A model generated the notes under the pieces. It was not told the origin of the DNA. It saw nothing but the letters and a program-made list of their open reading frames with translations, and did not search any database. From a virus, in IMG/VR virus record IMGVR_UViG_3300029319_000478, positions 1 through 24,870 of that record: DNA of 24,870 bases, one strand, 5' to 3'. Both the position numbers and the translations under genes were made by a program. Every line of letters starts with the position of its first letter. Position 1 is the first letter of the stretch. Shown here in pieces: positions 1-8,352 of the stretch.

Positions 1-1160
1 ATGATGTAACAGATGAAGAAAGAGCTGCGCTTAGAAGATACGTGCCTAACTGGTCAAAAAACTCAACAATATTACCAATAAAAAACAAAGACGGTTCGTT
101 TGAGTATGTAGATTTTAGTCATGCTAATGCATATGACACATTAATTAGACCATTACAGACAGTTGTAAATAGAGTGGCTGATGGAGATACAGATAACGAT
201 GGAATAGTTAATGACTTTATTGGTGGTATGTTTGAAGCCATGAAAGAATTTGCATCACCGTTTATATCTGAATCTATTTGGACTGAAGCTGTTGCAGATT
301 TACTTATTAGAGGTGGTAGAACTCGAGAAGGTTTCCAAGTATTTAATCCACAAGATACAGCAGGAGATAAAGCTAGTAAGATTATGGCTCACTTAGTTCG
401 TGCACAAATGCCTTTTTCAGTAAATCAATTAAAAAGATTAGACCAATCTATTGAAGAGGTTGATGTAATTACAAAAGGTAAATTTGACAAGTACGGACAA
501 ACTTATGAATTTGGTGACGAGTTTGCAGGACTGTTTGGTTTTAGAGCTGTGCCTGTAAATCCAGAGAGAGTTTTAAATTTTAAAATAGCAGATTTTCAAA
601 GAGGAACTAGAGAGTCTAGATCTTTGTTTACAAGAGAAACTTTAAGAGGTGGACCAGTGGAACCAAGAGAACTTGTAGATGCGTTTATAAATGCAAACAG
701 AGCTCTGTTTGGTGTTCAAAAAACTATGAAACAGGATATGGAAGCTGGTCAAGTATTGGGTTTAGATGAGGAACAAGTGATAGAGTCTTTTGATAGAGTT
801 GGAACAAGAGCTTATGATGCTTTAAACGATGGAGAGTTTAGACCTTTTTTACCTTCTAGAGAAATTGAAAATGCTTTTGAAGAAAATGCAGCACGTTTAG
901 GTATATCCAATCCTTATGAAGAAGCAGTTGATTCTATTGAAGAGATTTACGATCAATTAGAATCTCTTACATTAGACGAACCATTCTTCCCTACAATTGA
1001 AAACCCATTATTGCCTATAATGCAAGACACACCAGTAACGCAAACTTCGTTAAATTTACCGTCTGTTGATCAATCTGTTATGACACAAACGCAGGCAGCT
1101 AACCAATTTTCTAACTTGACAATGGATCAAAAAATTCGTTTACTATTTCCAAATGGCTAA
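1..1160 (+). CDS. C-terminal part of a large late-module phage protein (5' end outside window)
   Basis: The frame is open from the first base (first full codon at position 3), so the gene begins upstream; the in-frame GTG at 42 is probably internal. About 385 residues are visible. They are acidic, mostly helical-looking, with no membrane segment and no catalytic motif I recognise. The last 60 residues are rich in Pro, Gln and Thr. Position just before the lysis genes, and large size, fit the long virion-associated or polyvalent proteins that close the structural module in marine podovirus-like phages; that is inference from context. Its stop overlaps the next start by 8 bases (ATGGCTAA at 1153). 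Confidence 0.7.
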   Translation, partial: DVTDEERAALRRYVPNWSKNSTILPIKNKDGSFEYVDFSHANAYDTLIRPLQTVVNRVADGDTDNDGIVNDFIGGMFEAMKEFASPFISESIWTEAVADLLIRGGRTREGFQVFNPQDTAGDKASKIMAHLVRAQMPFSVNQLKRLDQSIEEVDVITKGKFDKYGQTYEFGDEFAGLFGFRAVPVNPERVLNFKIADFQRGTRESRSLFTRETLRGGPVEPRELVDAFINANRALFGVQKTMKQDMEAGQVLGLDEEQVIESFDRVGTRAYDALNDGEFRPFLPSREIENAFEENAARLGISNPYEEAVDSIEEIYDQLESLTLDEPFFPTIENPLLPIMQDTPVTQTSLNLPSVDQSVMTQTQAANQFSNLTMDQKIRLLFPNG

Positions 1161-1344
1161 AGATAATGCATTACAGAGAATAGAATCTCATGAGAAGCTT
1201 TGCAGAATAATGCAAAAGCAGACTCATGATAAGATACATAAAATAGAACATCAAATAAACCGTATAGAAAGTATCTTATTAGTGTCTGTTGGTGCATTGA
1301 TTACCGGCATGGCGTATGTTATATTTACATTGTTAACAAAATAA
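1153..1344 (+). CDS. Small membrane protein, holin-like
   Basis: A 63-residue protein with a polar, helical N-terminal half rich in His, Lys and Gln (residues 1-40) and one C-terminal hydrophobic segment (about 41-61, ILLVSVGALITGMAYVIF). An amphipathic helix followed by a single membrane span resembles XhlA-type holin-associated proteins. It overlaps the preceding gene by 8 bases and sits 2 bases before the endolysin gene, so a role in letting the endolysin cross the inner membrane is the simplest reading. The holin assignment rests on topology and context, not on a recognised signature. Another small phage membrane protein is possible. Confidence 0.7.
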   Translation: MAKDNALQRIESHEKLCRIMQKQTHDKIHKIEHQINRIESILLVSVGALITGMAYVIFTLLTK

Positions 1345-1346
1345 AA

Positions 1347-1823
1347 ATGAATCTTTCACGGAACTTCACTCTCTCAGAGCTTACTAAAAGCGACACCGCT
1401 ATACGTAAAGGCATCAACAATAATCCTAACGCAGAGCAAATAGAAAAACTAAAAGCACTATGTGAAAATATCCTACAGCCTGTACGTGATCACTTCGGCA
1501 GAGTTAAGGTAACCAGCGGATACAGGTCACCAGAATTATGTCAAGCTATTGGCAGTTCTGTAAATTCACAGCATGCCAAAGCTGAGGCCGCCGACTTCGA
1601 ATGTATTGGCGTAGACAACGCTGAACTTTTTGATTGGATTAAAAATAATCTTTCACCGGATCAATTGATATTAGAGTTCTACACTCCAGGTGAACCTAAC
1701 TCGGGTTGGATACATTGCTCGTGGATTGAAGGAACACCAAGAGCAAGTTTTTTACACGCGTATAAATCAGAGGGTAAAACAAAATACAGACCTATAATGG
1801 GAAGCGCTAAGGATATAGTTTAA
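1347..1823 (+). CDS. Endolysin, M15-family D-alanyl-D-alanine-type peptidase
   Basis: This 158-residue protein matches the peptidase M15A pattern that cleaves peptidoglycan cross-links. It carries the core SGYRS (57-61), the SxHxxAxAxD-type zinc motif (His76, Asp83) and a downstream His123 in GWIHCSW, giving the expected His/Asp/His zinc ligands. There is no signal peptide, consistent with export through the holin-like protein encoded just upstream. Length suits a single-domain phage lysin without a cell-wall-binding domain. Its 3' end overlaps the convergent helicase gene by 4 bases. The family call is firm; the exact bond cut is inferred. Confidence 0.9.
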   Translation: MNLSRNFTLSELTKSDTAIRKGINNNPNAEQIEKLKALCENILQPVRDHFGRVKVTSGYRSPELCQAIGSSVNSQHAKAEAADFECIGVDNAELFDWIKNNLSPDQLILEFYTPGEPNSGWIHCSWIEGTPRASFLHAYKSEGKTKYRPIMGSAKDIV

Positions 1824-3253
1824 ATCCAGTCCTTTAATTCTTCACCCATAATTTGACTAGCAATATCTACTTTCTTTTTTAAAGCTTTTACTATTCTGTC
1901 ATCAACAGTATCTTCACAGATAATGTCTATGTAAGTCATTGGATGTTCTTGACCAATACGGTCAATTCTAGCTTCTGACTGTTGTCGTTTTTCTAAATCA
2001 TAGCCATTTGAATAATAAACCATGGTGCTTGCCGCTGTTAATGTAATACCATAACCACCAGTTTGAGTCGTGCCTATGAAAAAACGGACCGGGGACAAGG
2101 GATCTTGAAATTTTTCTATATTTGTTTGACGTTCTGCCATTGGTGTAAGGCCATAATAATCTACAAAACTATTTTCGCCAAATTTTTTACGTATCTCCTC
2201 TATTATCCTATGTACATCTTTTTGCCAGTGTGCCCAGATAACTACTTTTCCTTCTACTTCATCTAATACATCCATCAATTCTGGAAGTCTGTTTGATTTA
2301 ACCTCTTTAGTTGTGCCATCATCGGCTGTAAAATGTCCACAAGTAATTTGTTGTAGTCTCATTAACTGAGTCAAGACAGTGGCTGTAGTCATTATCTTAC
2401 CGTCCATTTGCGCTAACGCTAATGTTTTCATTTGTTTATATAATTTTAATTGATCGGGTGTTAATTGAACGGTACGTTTCATAAATGTTTTTTTAGGTAA
2501 ATCTAAACAATCGTCTTTTAATACACGATAAGAAAAAGATTTTAGTTTTTCTGATAGTTCAGCAAGATGCTGATAACCTACAACAATTTGAACAGACCTG
2601 CCACCAAAGTTAGCTGTTTTCATTTTAGCATATCTAGTTCTAAACGTGTAATAAGACGTATGTCCTAGTAATTCTTTTTTAAGAAACTCACATTGTTTGT
2701 ATAAATCTAATGGTGACTTAGTTACAGGGGAGCCAGTTAATATTCTTTTATATGCTGCATACTCTCCAAGAGAACATATGTGTCTAGTTCTTTTAGCATC
2801 TGGATTTTTAATTGTAGTAGACTCATCAATAGCCATTATAGTTCTATGACATCTTAAAAATTTAGCAGCAAACTCTACACCTTTTTTAGTAGAAAAGGCT
2901 TCTACATTCATAATTAAAACATGAAGGTCTTCTCCTACAGCAAATAATTTATCTAATTCTTTTTGTTGTTTTTGATTAATGTTTGCTTGCCATAACACGT
3001 CTTCATATTCTACATGATCTGGCATATGCGTAGGCAGTTCTTGTTCGTACCAGTTTTTGTATACACCTTTTGGTGCCACAATTAAGACACCATTTATCTT
3101 GCCTTGATCGTATAACATTGCAATATTATCTATCAGTACTTTTGATTTACCAGTACCCATTTCCATAAAATAGGCAAAGTACTCCTTATCCCATGACATT
3201 TCCAATGCTTTTAATTGATGCGCATATGGCTTAGTCTTAAATCTATAATTCAT
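1820..3253 (-). CDS. SNF2/SWI2-type superfamily 2 helicase
   Basis: A 477-residue DNA-dependent ATPase. Visible motifs: Walker A EMGTGKSK (31-38), motif II DEST (143-146, in place of DEAH), motif III LTGSP (172-176), and SNF2 motif VI QSEARIDRIGQ (425-435), with an upstream GYGITLTAAS motif V. No accessory DNA-binding domain is visible. Phage proteins of this type are thought to remodel or unwind DNA in replication or recombination. It is the only long minus-strand gene in the first 13 kb and has its own strong promoter (3277-3305) and a weak AAGAAAG ribosome site. Start at 3253 gives the normal N-terminus just before the Q-motif-like YAHQLKAL. Confidence 0.9.
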   Translation of the reverse strand: MNYRFKTKPYAHQLKALEMSWDKEYFAYFMEMGTGKSKVLIDNIAMLYDQGKINGVLIVAPKGVYKNWYEQELPTHMPDHVEYEDVLWQANINQKQQKELDKLFAVGEDLHVLIMNVEAFSTKKGVEFAAKFLRCHRTIMAIDESTTIKNPDAKRTRHICSLGEYAAYKRILTGSPVTKSPLDLYKQCEFLKKELLGHTSYYTFRTRYAKMKTANFGGRSVQIVVGYQHLAELSEKLKSFSYRVLKDDCLDLPKKTFMKRTVQLTPDQLKLYKQMKTLALAQMDGKIMTTATVLTQLMRLQQITCGHFTADDGTTKEVKSNRLPELMDVLDEVEGKVVIWAHWQKDVHRIIEEIRKKFGENSFVDYYGLTPMAERQTNIEKFQDPLSPVRFFIGTTQTGGYGITLTAASTMVYYSNGYDLEKRQQSEARIDRIGQEHPMTYIDIICEDTVDDRIVKALKKKVDIASQIMGEELKDWI

Positions 3254-3266
3254 AATTTTTTCTTTC

Positions 3267-3296
3267 TTGACTTATCTATATAACATCCTATATATT
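3267..3296 (+). promoter_or_regulatory. Divergent plus-strand promoter, probably giving a leaderless mRNA
   Basis: TTGACT (3267-3272), an 18-base spacer and TATATT (3291-3296) precede the ATG at 3305 by only 8 bases, about where transcription would start. There is no Shine-Dalgarno sequence before this ATG. It overlaps the minus-strand helicase promoter. Confidence 0.55.
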
Positions 3297-3305
3297 ATTT
3301 GTCAA
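3277..3305 (-). promoter_or_regulatory. Sigma-70-type promoter for the SNF2 helicase gene
   Basis: Reading the minus strand, TTGACA (3305-3300), a 17-base spacer and TATATA (3282-3277) lie 23 bases upstream of the helicase start. The -35 box is the reverse complement of TGTCAA, which overlaps the start codon of the plus-strand gene at 3305. The gap between the two divergent genes is only about 50 bases, so the two promoters interleave. Confidence 0.75.
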
Positions 3306-3667
3306 TGTCAGAAAGAAAAAAAATAGTATACGTGATTCAAGAATTACCAGGGACAAGAGCCGGTGCACCTAAAATAAATATTATGAGTGCAAGAGAATAT
3401 GGCGAGTTTAATTTTTTGTTACCTGAGTTTTCACAAATTATTTTTTCTCCTGGACCATTAGTTTTTAAATTAAGAAAACTTTTAAAAGATTATACTCCAG
3501 AAGATTATTTATTATTGACAGGTGATCCTGCAATTATTGGAGTCGCATGTTCTATTGTTTCTGAGATGACAAATGGCAAATACAACTTGTTAAAATGGGA
3601 TAAACAAGATAGAGTTTATTACCCAATAAAAATTAATTTACATGAGAAAGGAGAAATGGATGATTGA
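3305..3667 (+). CDS. Conserved-looking phage protein of unknown function
   Basis: A 120-residue soluble protein with no signal, membrane span or catalytic motif I recognise. It alternates short hydrophobic strands (KIVYVIQEL, DYLLLTGDPAIIGVACSIV), suggesting an alpha/beta fold. I prefer the ATG at 3305; a TTG two codons upstream (3299) would also be in frame but overlaps the -10 to start interval. No ribosome-binding site is visible, and the promoter spacing suggests translation from a leaderless transcript. It is first in the plus-strand replication operon and overlaps the next gene by 8 bases. Confidence 0.75.
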   Translation: MSERKKIVYVIQELPGTRAGAPKINIMSAREYGEFNFLLPEFSQIIFSPGPLVFKLRKLLKDYTPEDYLLLTGDPAIIGVACSIVSEMTNGKYNLLKWDKQDRVYYPIKINLHEKGEMDD

Positions 3668-4208
3668 TTTTGAACAAGATCAGAGAGAAGATTTAGATGG
3701 TGCTAATGATGCCAATAAATTATCTGATCAAGTAGTAAAACTACAAGAACTAGAACAGAGTCTTTTAGTTAAAGAACAAGAACTAAAAGAACTAAAAAGA
3801 AAAGTAGAATTAGTTTCTGCCGAGGTAATACCAACTATGATGCAAGAGATGAATATCTCTACATTAAAGTTGGCTGATGGTACCTCTGTAGAAGTTAAAC
3901 CAGTATACGGTGCTTCTATACCTTCTGATAAGAAGGAGGAAGCTTATAAATGGCTTCGTGAGAACGGCCTAGGTGATCTTATTAAAAATGAGGTTACCGT
4001 TGCTTTTGGTCGTTCCGAAGATGACAAGGCACAGCAATATGCTGTCCTTGCGCAAGGTCAAGGGTATGAACCAGTCCAGAAATTAAAGGTTGAACCCATG
4101 ACACTTAAAGCATTGGTTAGAGAGCGTATTGAAAATGGACTCGATATGCCCTCTGACCTTTTTAACGTGTTCACAAGCAACAGAACAAAAATAACAAGGA
4201 ACAAATAA
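3660..4208 (+). CDS. Coiled-coil protein of the replication operon, function unknown
   Basis: 182 residues from the ATG at 3660. This start is preferred over the ATG at 3642 because AAAGGAG (3647-3653) sits 6 bases before it. Residues about 15-50 form a charged coiled coil (repeated Leu/Glu/Lys heptads), followed by a compact domain with TLKLADGTSVEVKPVYGASIP, EEAYKWLRENGLGDLI and VAFGRSEDD. I do not recognise the family with certainty. Its place immediately before another replication-operon protein and the primase suggests a replication or recombination accessory role. Confidence 0.75.
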   Translation: MIDFEQDQREDLDGANDANKLSDQVVKLQELEQSLLVKEQELKELKRKVELVSAEVIPTMMQEMNISTLKLADGTSVEVKPVYGASIPSDKKEEAYKWLRENGLGDLIKNEVTVAFGRSEDDKAQQYAVLAQGQGYEPVQKLKVEPMTLKALVRERIENGLDMPSDLFNVFTSNRTKITRNK

Positions 4209-4210
4209 TA

Positions 4211-4972
4211 ATGAACCAAGTAACAGAGAAAAAGTCTGCACCACTTCCAACAAATATGTTTGAAGAAGATGCAGCAAAAGGTTTGGGCAAAATAGGTCAA
4301 GAAGATCTAGCTCTTCCTTTTTTAAAAATCCTTGGACAGCTTTCACCGGAAGTTAACAAACGTGATGGTAAGTATGTCGAAGGTGCAGAGCCAGGAATGA
4401 TTTACAATTCTGTCTCTGGAGATTTATACGACGGTGTCAAAGGCATAGATGTAATTCCGTGCTTTTACAAACTCGAATACATCGAATGGAAAGACAGGGG
4501 AGAAGGACCAGGTGCACCAGTTGCAATCTACGACTCTTCTTCTGACATCATGTCCAAAACAAAACCAGATGCAAACTACAAAGATAGATTACCGAATGGT
4601 AACTATATTGAAAAGACTGCATCACATTTTGTAATCATAACTGGTGACAGTCCTTCGACTGCATTGATAGCTATGAAATCTACTCAATTAAAAATTAGTA
4701 GAAAATGGAATTCAATGATGTCGGGAATAAAACTAAAAGGTAAGAACGGTTTATATACACCGGCATCTTTTAGCCACATTTACAAACTAAAGACTACTCA
4801 AATGTCTAATGATAAAGGCACTTGGTTTGGTTGGGAAGTTAGTAAAGTTGGCCCTATTTCTGACGCAAGCATCTATCAGCAAGCTAAATCGTTTTCTGAA
4901 AGCATCTCAAAAGGTGCAGTGAAAGCAAAGCATGGTGAAGAAAAGCCGGCAGAAAGTAGCAGCATTATATAA
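4211..4972 (+). CDS. Unknown protein, possible nucleic-acid-binding replication factor
   Basis: A 253-residue protein starting 2 bases after the previous gene, with AAGGA upstream. The N-terminal 40 residues are polar; the core has alternating strands (KGIDVIPCFYKLEYIEW, SHFVIITGD, TALIAMKSTQLKISRKWNSMM) and the C-terminus is acidic and Ser-rich. An all-beta core with a disordered acidic tail is the layout of phage single-stranded DNA-binding proteins such as T7 gp2.5, and the position before primase and helicase fits. This is analogy of shape and place only; no diagnostic motif is seen. Confidence 0.7.
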   Translation: MNQVTEKKSAPLPTNMFEEDAAKGLGKIGQEDLALPFLKILGQLSPEVNKRDGKYVEGAEPGMIYNSVSGDLYDGVKGIDVIPCFYKLEYIEWKDRGEGPGAPVAIYDSSSDIMSKTKPDANYKDRLPNGNYIEKTASHFVIITGDSPSTALIAMKSTQLKISRKWNSMMSGIKLKGKNGLYTPASFSHIYKLKTTQMSNDKGTWFGWEVSKVGPISDASIYQQAKSFSESISKGAVKAKHGEEKPAESSSII

Positions 4973-5028
4973 TTCTCTAAGAGAATAAGTGCACAGTGTG
5001 GGCCAGGAGGGAGACTGAGTGGCCCACA
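4973..5028 (+). other. Two inverted repeats in the gap before the primase gene
   Basis: TTCTCT/AGAGAA (4973-4985, single-base centre) is followed by a G+C-rich 9-bp hairpin, TGTGGGCCA (4997-5005) and TGGCCCACA (5020-5028), with a 14-base loop containing GGAGG. No T-run follows, so a standard intrinsic terminator is not supported. The hairpin ends 12 bases before the primase start; AAGG at 5031-5034 is the likely ribosome site. It may tune primase expression or protect an mRNA end. Confidence 0.5.
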
Positions 5029-5040
5029 TTAAGGTAATTT

Positions 5041-6672
5041 ATGGATGAAAAGTATATAAAATTTTTTGAAGGATATAGGCAGGCTTATGGTGTAGCAGAT
5101 ATGTCTACACTAAAGATAGACCCAGAAAGCAGAAAGCAAAAGCCGATATACAGATGGAACGATCAAGAACTTACAGATAAAATTTACAAGAATCATTTAG
5201 AGGGCACACAATCAATAGGTGTTCAACCATGCAATGAAGATGCAGAGGCAAGATTTGGCGTGATTGACGTAGACCCTAATAACTACGAAGACTTTGACAA
5301 AAAATTTTTTATAGATTTAATTCAAACATACAAGCTACCACTAATACCTGTCTTATCTAAAAGCGGTGGACTTCACTTGTTTATTTTTATGGATAAGTTT
5401 GTATCGGCAGCTTTAATAAAATCTTTTTTAAGTAACCTGCTTCCAATATTTAAATTAAAACCAGACTGTGAAATATTCCCAAAACAAACACAATTAACAA
5501 AAGATAATGAAACAGGTAAATTAAATAAAGGTAACTTTATTAACCTACCTTATTTTAAAAAATCAGAACGGGTTGCTATTAATTTAGATGGCACACCTTT
5601 TACATTTGAACAGTTTATTAAAGTAGTAGAGAACAATACAGTTAATGAAAAAGATTTAAAGATAATAACTGAATCTATTGAACAGCAAGATATGGAAGGT
5701 GTGGATGAAGAGTTTGTCGAAGGTCCACCTTGTCTAGCGCATTTATCTAAAATAATGAAAGACCCAAAGTTTGATGGTAAAGATAGGTTTATGTATAACT
5801 ATCACGTCATGGTTAAGATGAAATATCCAGACTCATGGCAACAAAAAGTTATGAACGCACCAGTAAAATATTTTATAGGTGAACATGCAAACGCCTGGGA
5901 CAAGCAAACATTAAATCAAAAAGTTAGATCGTGGTCAAAACAATTCAAAGGGTATACCTGCACTCAAAGTCCAATTAGTGAGCATTGTAAAAAGGGTATA
6001 TGTGTTAAAAAAAGATTTGGAATATTAGCTGGATCAAAGGGTAACTATCCTGTGTTAACAAATTTAAAAAAGATAGACTTAGATCCAGAACCAGAATATG
6101 AATTTGATGTCACTAAACCAGATGGTATTAGCACAGCTACTGTACATTGTAGATCTATTGAACATTTAAATGACCAACGTAAACGTAGAAATGCAATTGC
6201 AAAAGCCGCAGGGTTTCCGCCACCTATTATAAAAGGTGACGAAGATCAAACAGTATTAGAAACATTATTTAAAACACAGAAGTTGGTGCATCCACCGATA
6301 GGCACATCACCAAAAGAAAAATTACACGATGTATTACATGCAAAAATAAATGGACCAAAAGCCATGAACGATGCAAGTTTTAAATCTGGCACCGTATTAA
6401 TTGAAGATGGTTACGCATATTTTAAATTTGATAAATTTTATGACAAGTTGAGATCTAAGAACTGGAAATACAGTGAAGACAAAACTGGTGTTATGATGAA
6501 GTCAAACTACAAACAATGTGACATACAATTTTTAGAACAAAAAAGATACCCTACAAAAGAAAAAGGTAAATACAATACACCCACAAAAAATATTGTAATG
6601 ATCGATATAGAAGAGTTTAAAGACATAGTTATTAATCATACTAAAATAAAACATAACACGGAGATAATGTGA
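5041..6672 (+). CDS. Archaeo-eukaryotic-type primase (AEP/prim-pol)
   Basis: 543 residues. The N-terminal third has AEP signatures: FGVIDVDP with the metal-binding DxD (Asp76, Asp78), SGGLH (108-112, His112) and a third motif near CEIFPKQ (143-149). This resembles the primase domain found in TOTE systems and prim-pols, which make primers or short DNA. Downstream, four cysteines (Cys231, Cys307, Cys316, Cys321) in a helical context recall the iron-sulphur domain of the eukaryotic/archaeal primase large subunit; that part is inference. The remaining roughly 200 residues have no domain I recognise. No helicase is fused, but a UvrD-like helicase gene follows with a 4-base overlap. Confidence 0.8.
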   Translation: MDEKYIKFFEGYRQAYGVADMSTLKIDPESRKQKPIYRWNDQELTDKIYKNHLEGTQSIGVQPCNEDAEARFGVIDVDPNNYEDFDKKFFIDLIQTYKLPLIPVLSKSGGLHLFIFMDKFVSAALIKSFLSNLLPIFKLKPDCEIFPKQTQLTKDNETGKLNKGNFINLPYFKKSERVAINLDGTPFTFEQFIKVVENNTVNEKDLKIITESIEQQDMEGVDEEFVEGPPCLAHLSKIMKDPKFDGKDRFMYNYHVMVKMKYPDSWQQKVMNAPVKYFIGEHANAWDKQTLNQKVRSWSKQFKGYTCTQSPISEHCKKGICVKKRFGILAGSKGNYPVLTNLKKIDLDPEPEYEFDVTKPDGISTATVHCRSIEHLNDQRKRRNAIAKAAGFPPPIIKGDEDQTVLETLFKTQKLVHPPIGTSPKEKLHDVLHAKINGPKAMNDASFKSGTVLIEDGYAYFKFDKFYDKLRSKNWKYSEDKTGVMMKSNYKQCDIQFLEQKRYPTKEKGKYNTPTKNIVMIDIEEFKDIVINHTKIKHNTEIM

Positions 6673-8153
6673 TTAGAAAAATATTGGGTCCACCAGGTAC
6701 AGGTAAAACAACTAAACTTATTCAGTATGTAAAAACATTTGTTAAACTTGGTACACCTATTGATAAGATTGGATACTTTGCATTCACAACAAAAGCTGCA
6801 AACGAGGCGGTAGATAGAATGTTAGATACTTATCCTAAATTACAAAAGAAAAATTTAAAACATTTTAGAACACTACACTCACTGGCATTTAATCAATTAG
6901 GTATAAAGAAAGCACAGGTAATGCAAGATGAACACTACGAAGACATAGGTAGAAAATTAGGAATAGAAGTTACAGTCTATTCTAATGGAGAAGAGAAAAC
7001 AGGGTTTGTGGATTCTGATAGTGAATATTTTAATATAATAAATGCAGCAAGAATTAAGAACGTATCAATTGAAGATGAATATAACACAGATATGTATTCC
7101 GAAGATATAGACAAACATCAATTACAAATTTTAAAAGACGAAGTAGATAATTATAAACAAGCATATGGCCTGGTAGATTTTACAGACATGATTGAAAAAT
7201 TTAATGTGGCTAAATTGTGTCCAAAATATGATGTAATATTCGTTGATGAGGCACAAGACCTATCACCAATACAGTGGAAAATGTACGATATACTTAAGAA
7301 AAATTCTAAATATGTTATACTAGCAGGTGATGACGATCAAGCCATTTATGGCTGGGCCGGTGCAGATGTTAAGAGGTTTCAAGACGAGCCAGCTAAAGAC
7401 ATAATCTTGCCACAATCTTACCGAGTGCCTAGACAAGTACAACACATAGCAGATCAAATACTAAGTCGAATACCAGATGACAGAAGAATTAAAAAAGAAT
7501 GGGCACCGCGTCCAGAACCAGGGACCACAAATCACATAACTTCTATTGAAGATGCACCTTTGCACGAAGGTAACTGGTTAATACTTGCACGAACAAATGA
7601 CAAATTAATTAAATTAAAATCTACGTTGAAGGACATGGCTATTTATTTTGAGATAAAAGGTAGAAAAAGTTACAGAACAAGACTGTATAAATCAATACAA
7701 GATTTTACTCGTTGGACTAACGGAGACAAGTTATCCTTATCTGAATGCAAAGATTTATTTGAATTTTTAGAAGAAGAAGCACCAACAGAAGAAAGAATGT
7801 ATGATTTATTTGAGTGGGGATATTCAAAAACACAAAGGTGGTTTGATGTATTCAAAACTGATCCAGAAGAAAGTTTATACATAAGAGAAATGTTACGTTT
7901 AGGAGAAGAATTATCTAAACCGGCAAGAGTTAAACTATCTACAATACACGCAGCGAAAGGTGGTGAAGCAGAAAATGTTTTATTAATTTTAGATAACACT
8001 AAAAAAATAAGAGATGCAATAGAGAAAAGTCAAGACAAATACGATGAGGAACAAAGGGTTTGGTATGTAGGCGTTACACGTACGAAACAAAACTTATATG
8101 TTCTAACAGCAAAACAGGAGGACAAAGGTTATGACATCGAAAGTTTGGGATAA
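6669..8153 (+). CDS. UvrD/Rep-like superfamily 1A DNA helicase
   Basis: 494 residues, shorter than cellular UvrD. The order of SF1A motifs is complete: Walker A GPPGTGKTT (7-15), AFTTKAANE (38-46), DEAQD (193-197), GDDDQAIYGWAGA (220-232), LPQSYRVP, TIHAAKGGEAENVLL and YVGVTRTKQNLYV in the last 30 residues. Such enzymes unwind DNA 3' to 5' using ATP. Translation starts at GTG 6669; GGAG at 6660-6663 supports it, and the out-of-phase ATG at 6667 is followed at once by TGA. It overlaps the primase by 4 bases and lies before PolA, so it probably serves replication. Confidence 0.92.
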   Translation: MIRKILGPPGTGKTTKLIQYVKTFVKLGTPIDKIGYFAFTTKAANEAVDRMLDTYPKLQKKNLKHFRTLHSLAFNQLGIKKAQVMQDEHYEDIGRKLGIEVTVYSNGEEKTGFVDSDSEYFNIINAARIKNVSIEDEYNTDMYSEDIDKHQLQILKDEVDNYKQAYGLVDFTDMIEKFNVAKLCPKYDVIFVDEAQDLSPIQWKMYDILKKNSKYVILAGDDDQAIYGWAGADVKRFQDEPAKDIILPQSYRVPRQVQHIADQILSRIPDDRRIKKEWAPRPEPGTTNHITSIEDAPLHEGNWLILARTNDKLIKLKSTLKDMAIYFEIKGRKSYRTRLYKSIQDFTRWTNGDKLSLSECKDLFEFLEEEAPTEERMYDLFEWGYSKTQRWFDVFKTDPEESLYIREMLRLGEELSKPARVKLSTIHAAKGGEAENVLLILDNTKKIRDAIEKSQDKYDEEQRVWYVGVTRTKQNLYVLTAKQEDKGYDIESLG

Positions 8154-8352
8154 ACAACACGGAGGATCACATTACCAAAAATATAAAATACAGCCTAGTA
8201 AGTTTGTAGTGGAGAATGAATTGCTATATCCTGAAGGTTGTGCTATAAAATATATTATTAGACACCGTGATAAAGGAAAGAAACAAGATTTGTTAAAAGC
8301 AATACACTTCATAGAAATGATTATCGAAAGGGATTACAATGAAAATTCCTAA
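8131..8352 (+). CDS. DUF3310 family small protein
   Basis: 73 residues with the family pattern GGSHYQKYKIQPSKFV (11-26), then a helical region holding AIKYIIRHRDKGKKQDLLKA. DUF3310 proteins are frequent in phages, and the domain also occurs in the T7 gp1.7 nucleotide kinase, so a link to nucleotide metabolism or DNA replication is possible but not shown here. AGGAGG (8116-8121) precedes the start by 9 bases. The gene overlaps the helicase by 23 bases and PolA by 14, so the three are likely translated together. Confidence 0.85.
   Translation: MTSKVWDKQHGGSHYQKYKIQPSKFVVENELLYPEGCAIKYIIRHRDKGKKQDLLKAIHFIEMIIERDYNENS

Noticed and set aside
4997-5028. Intrinsic terminator before the primase gene
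   Set aside because: Good stem but no T-run after it on either strand.
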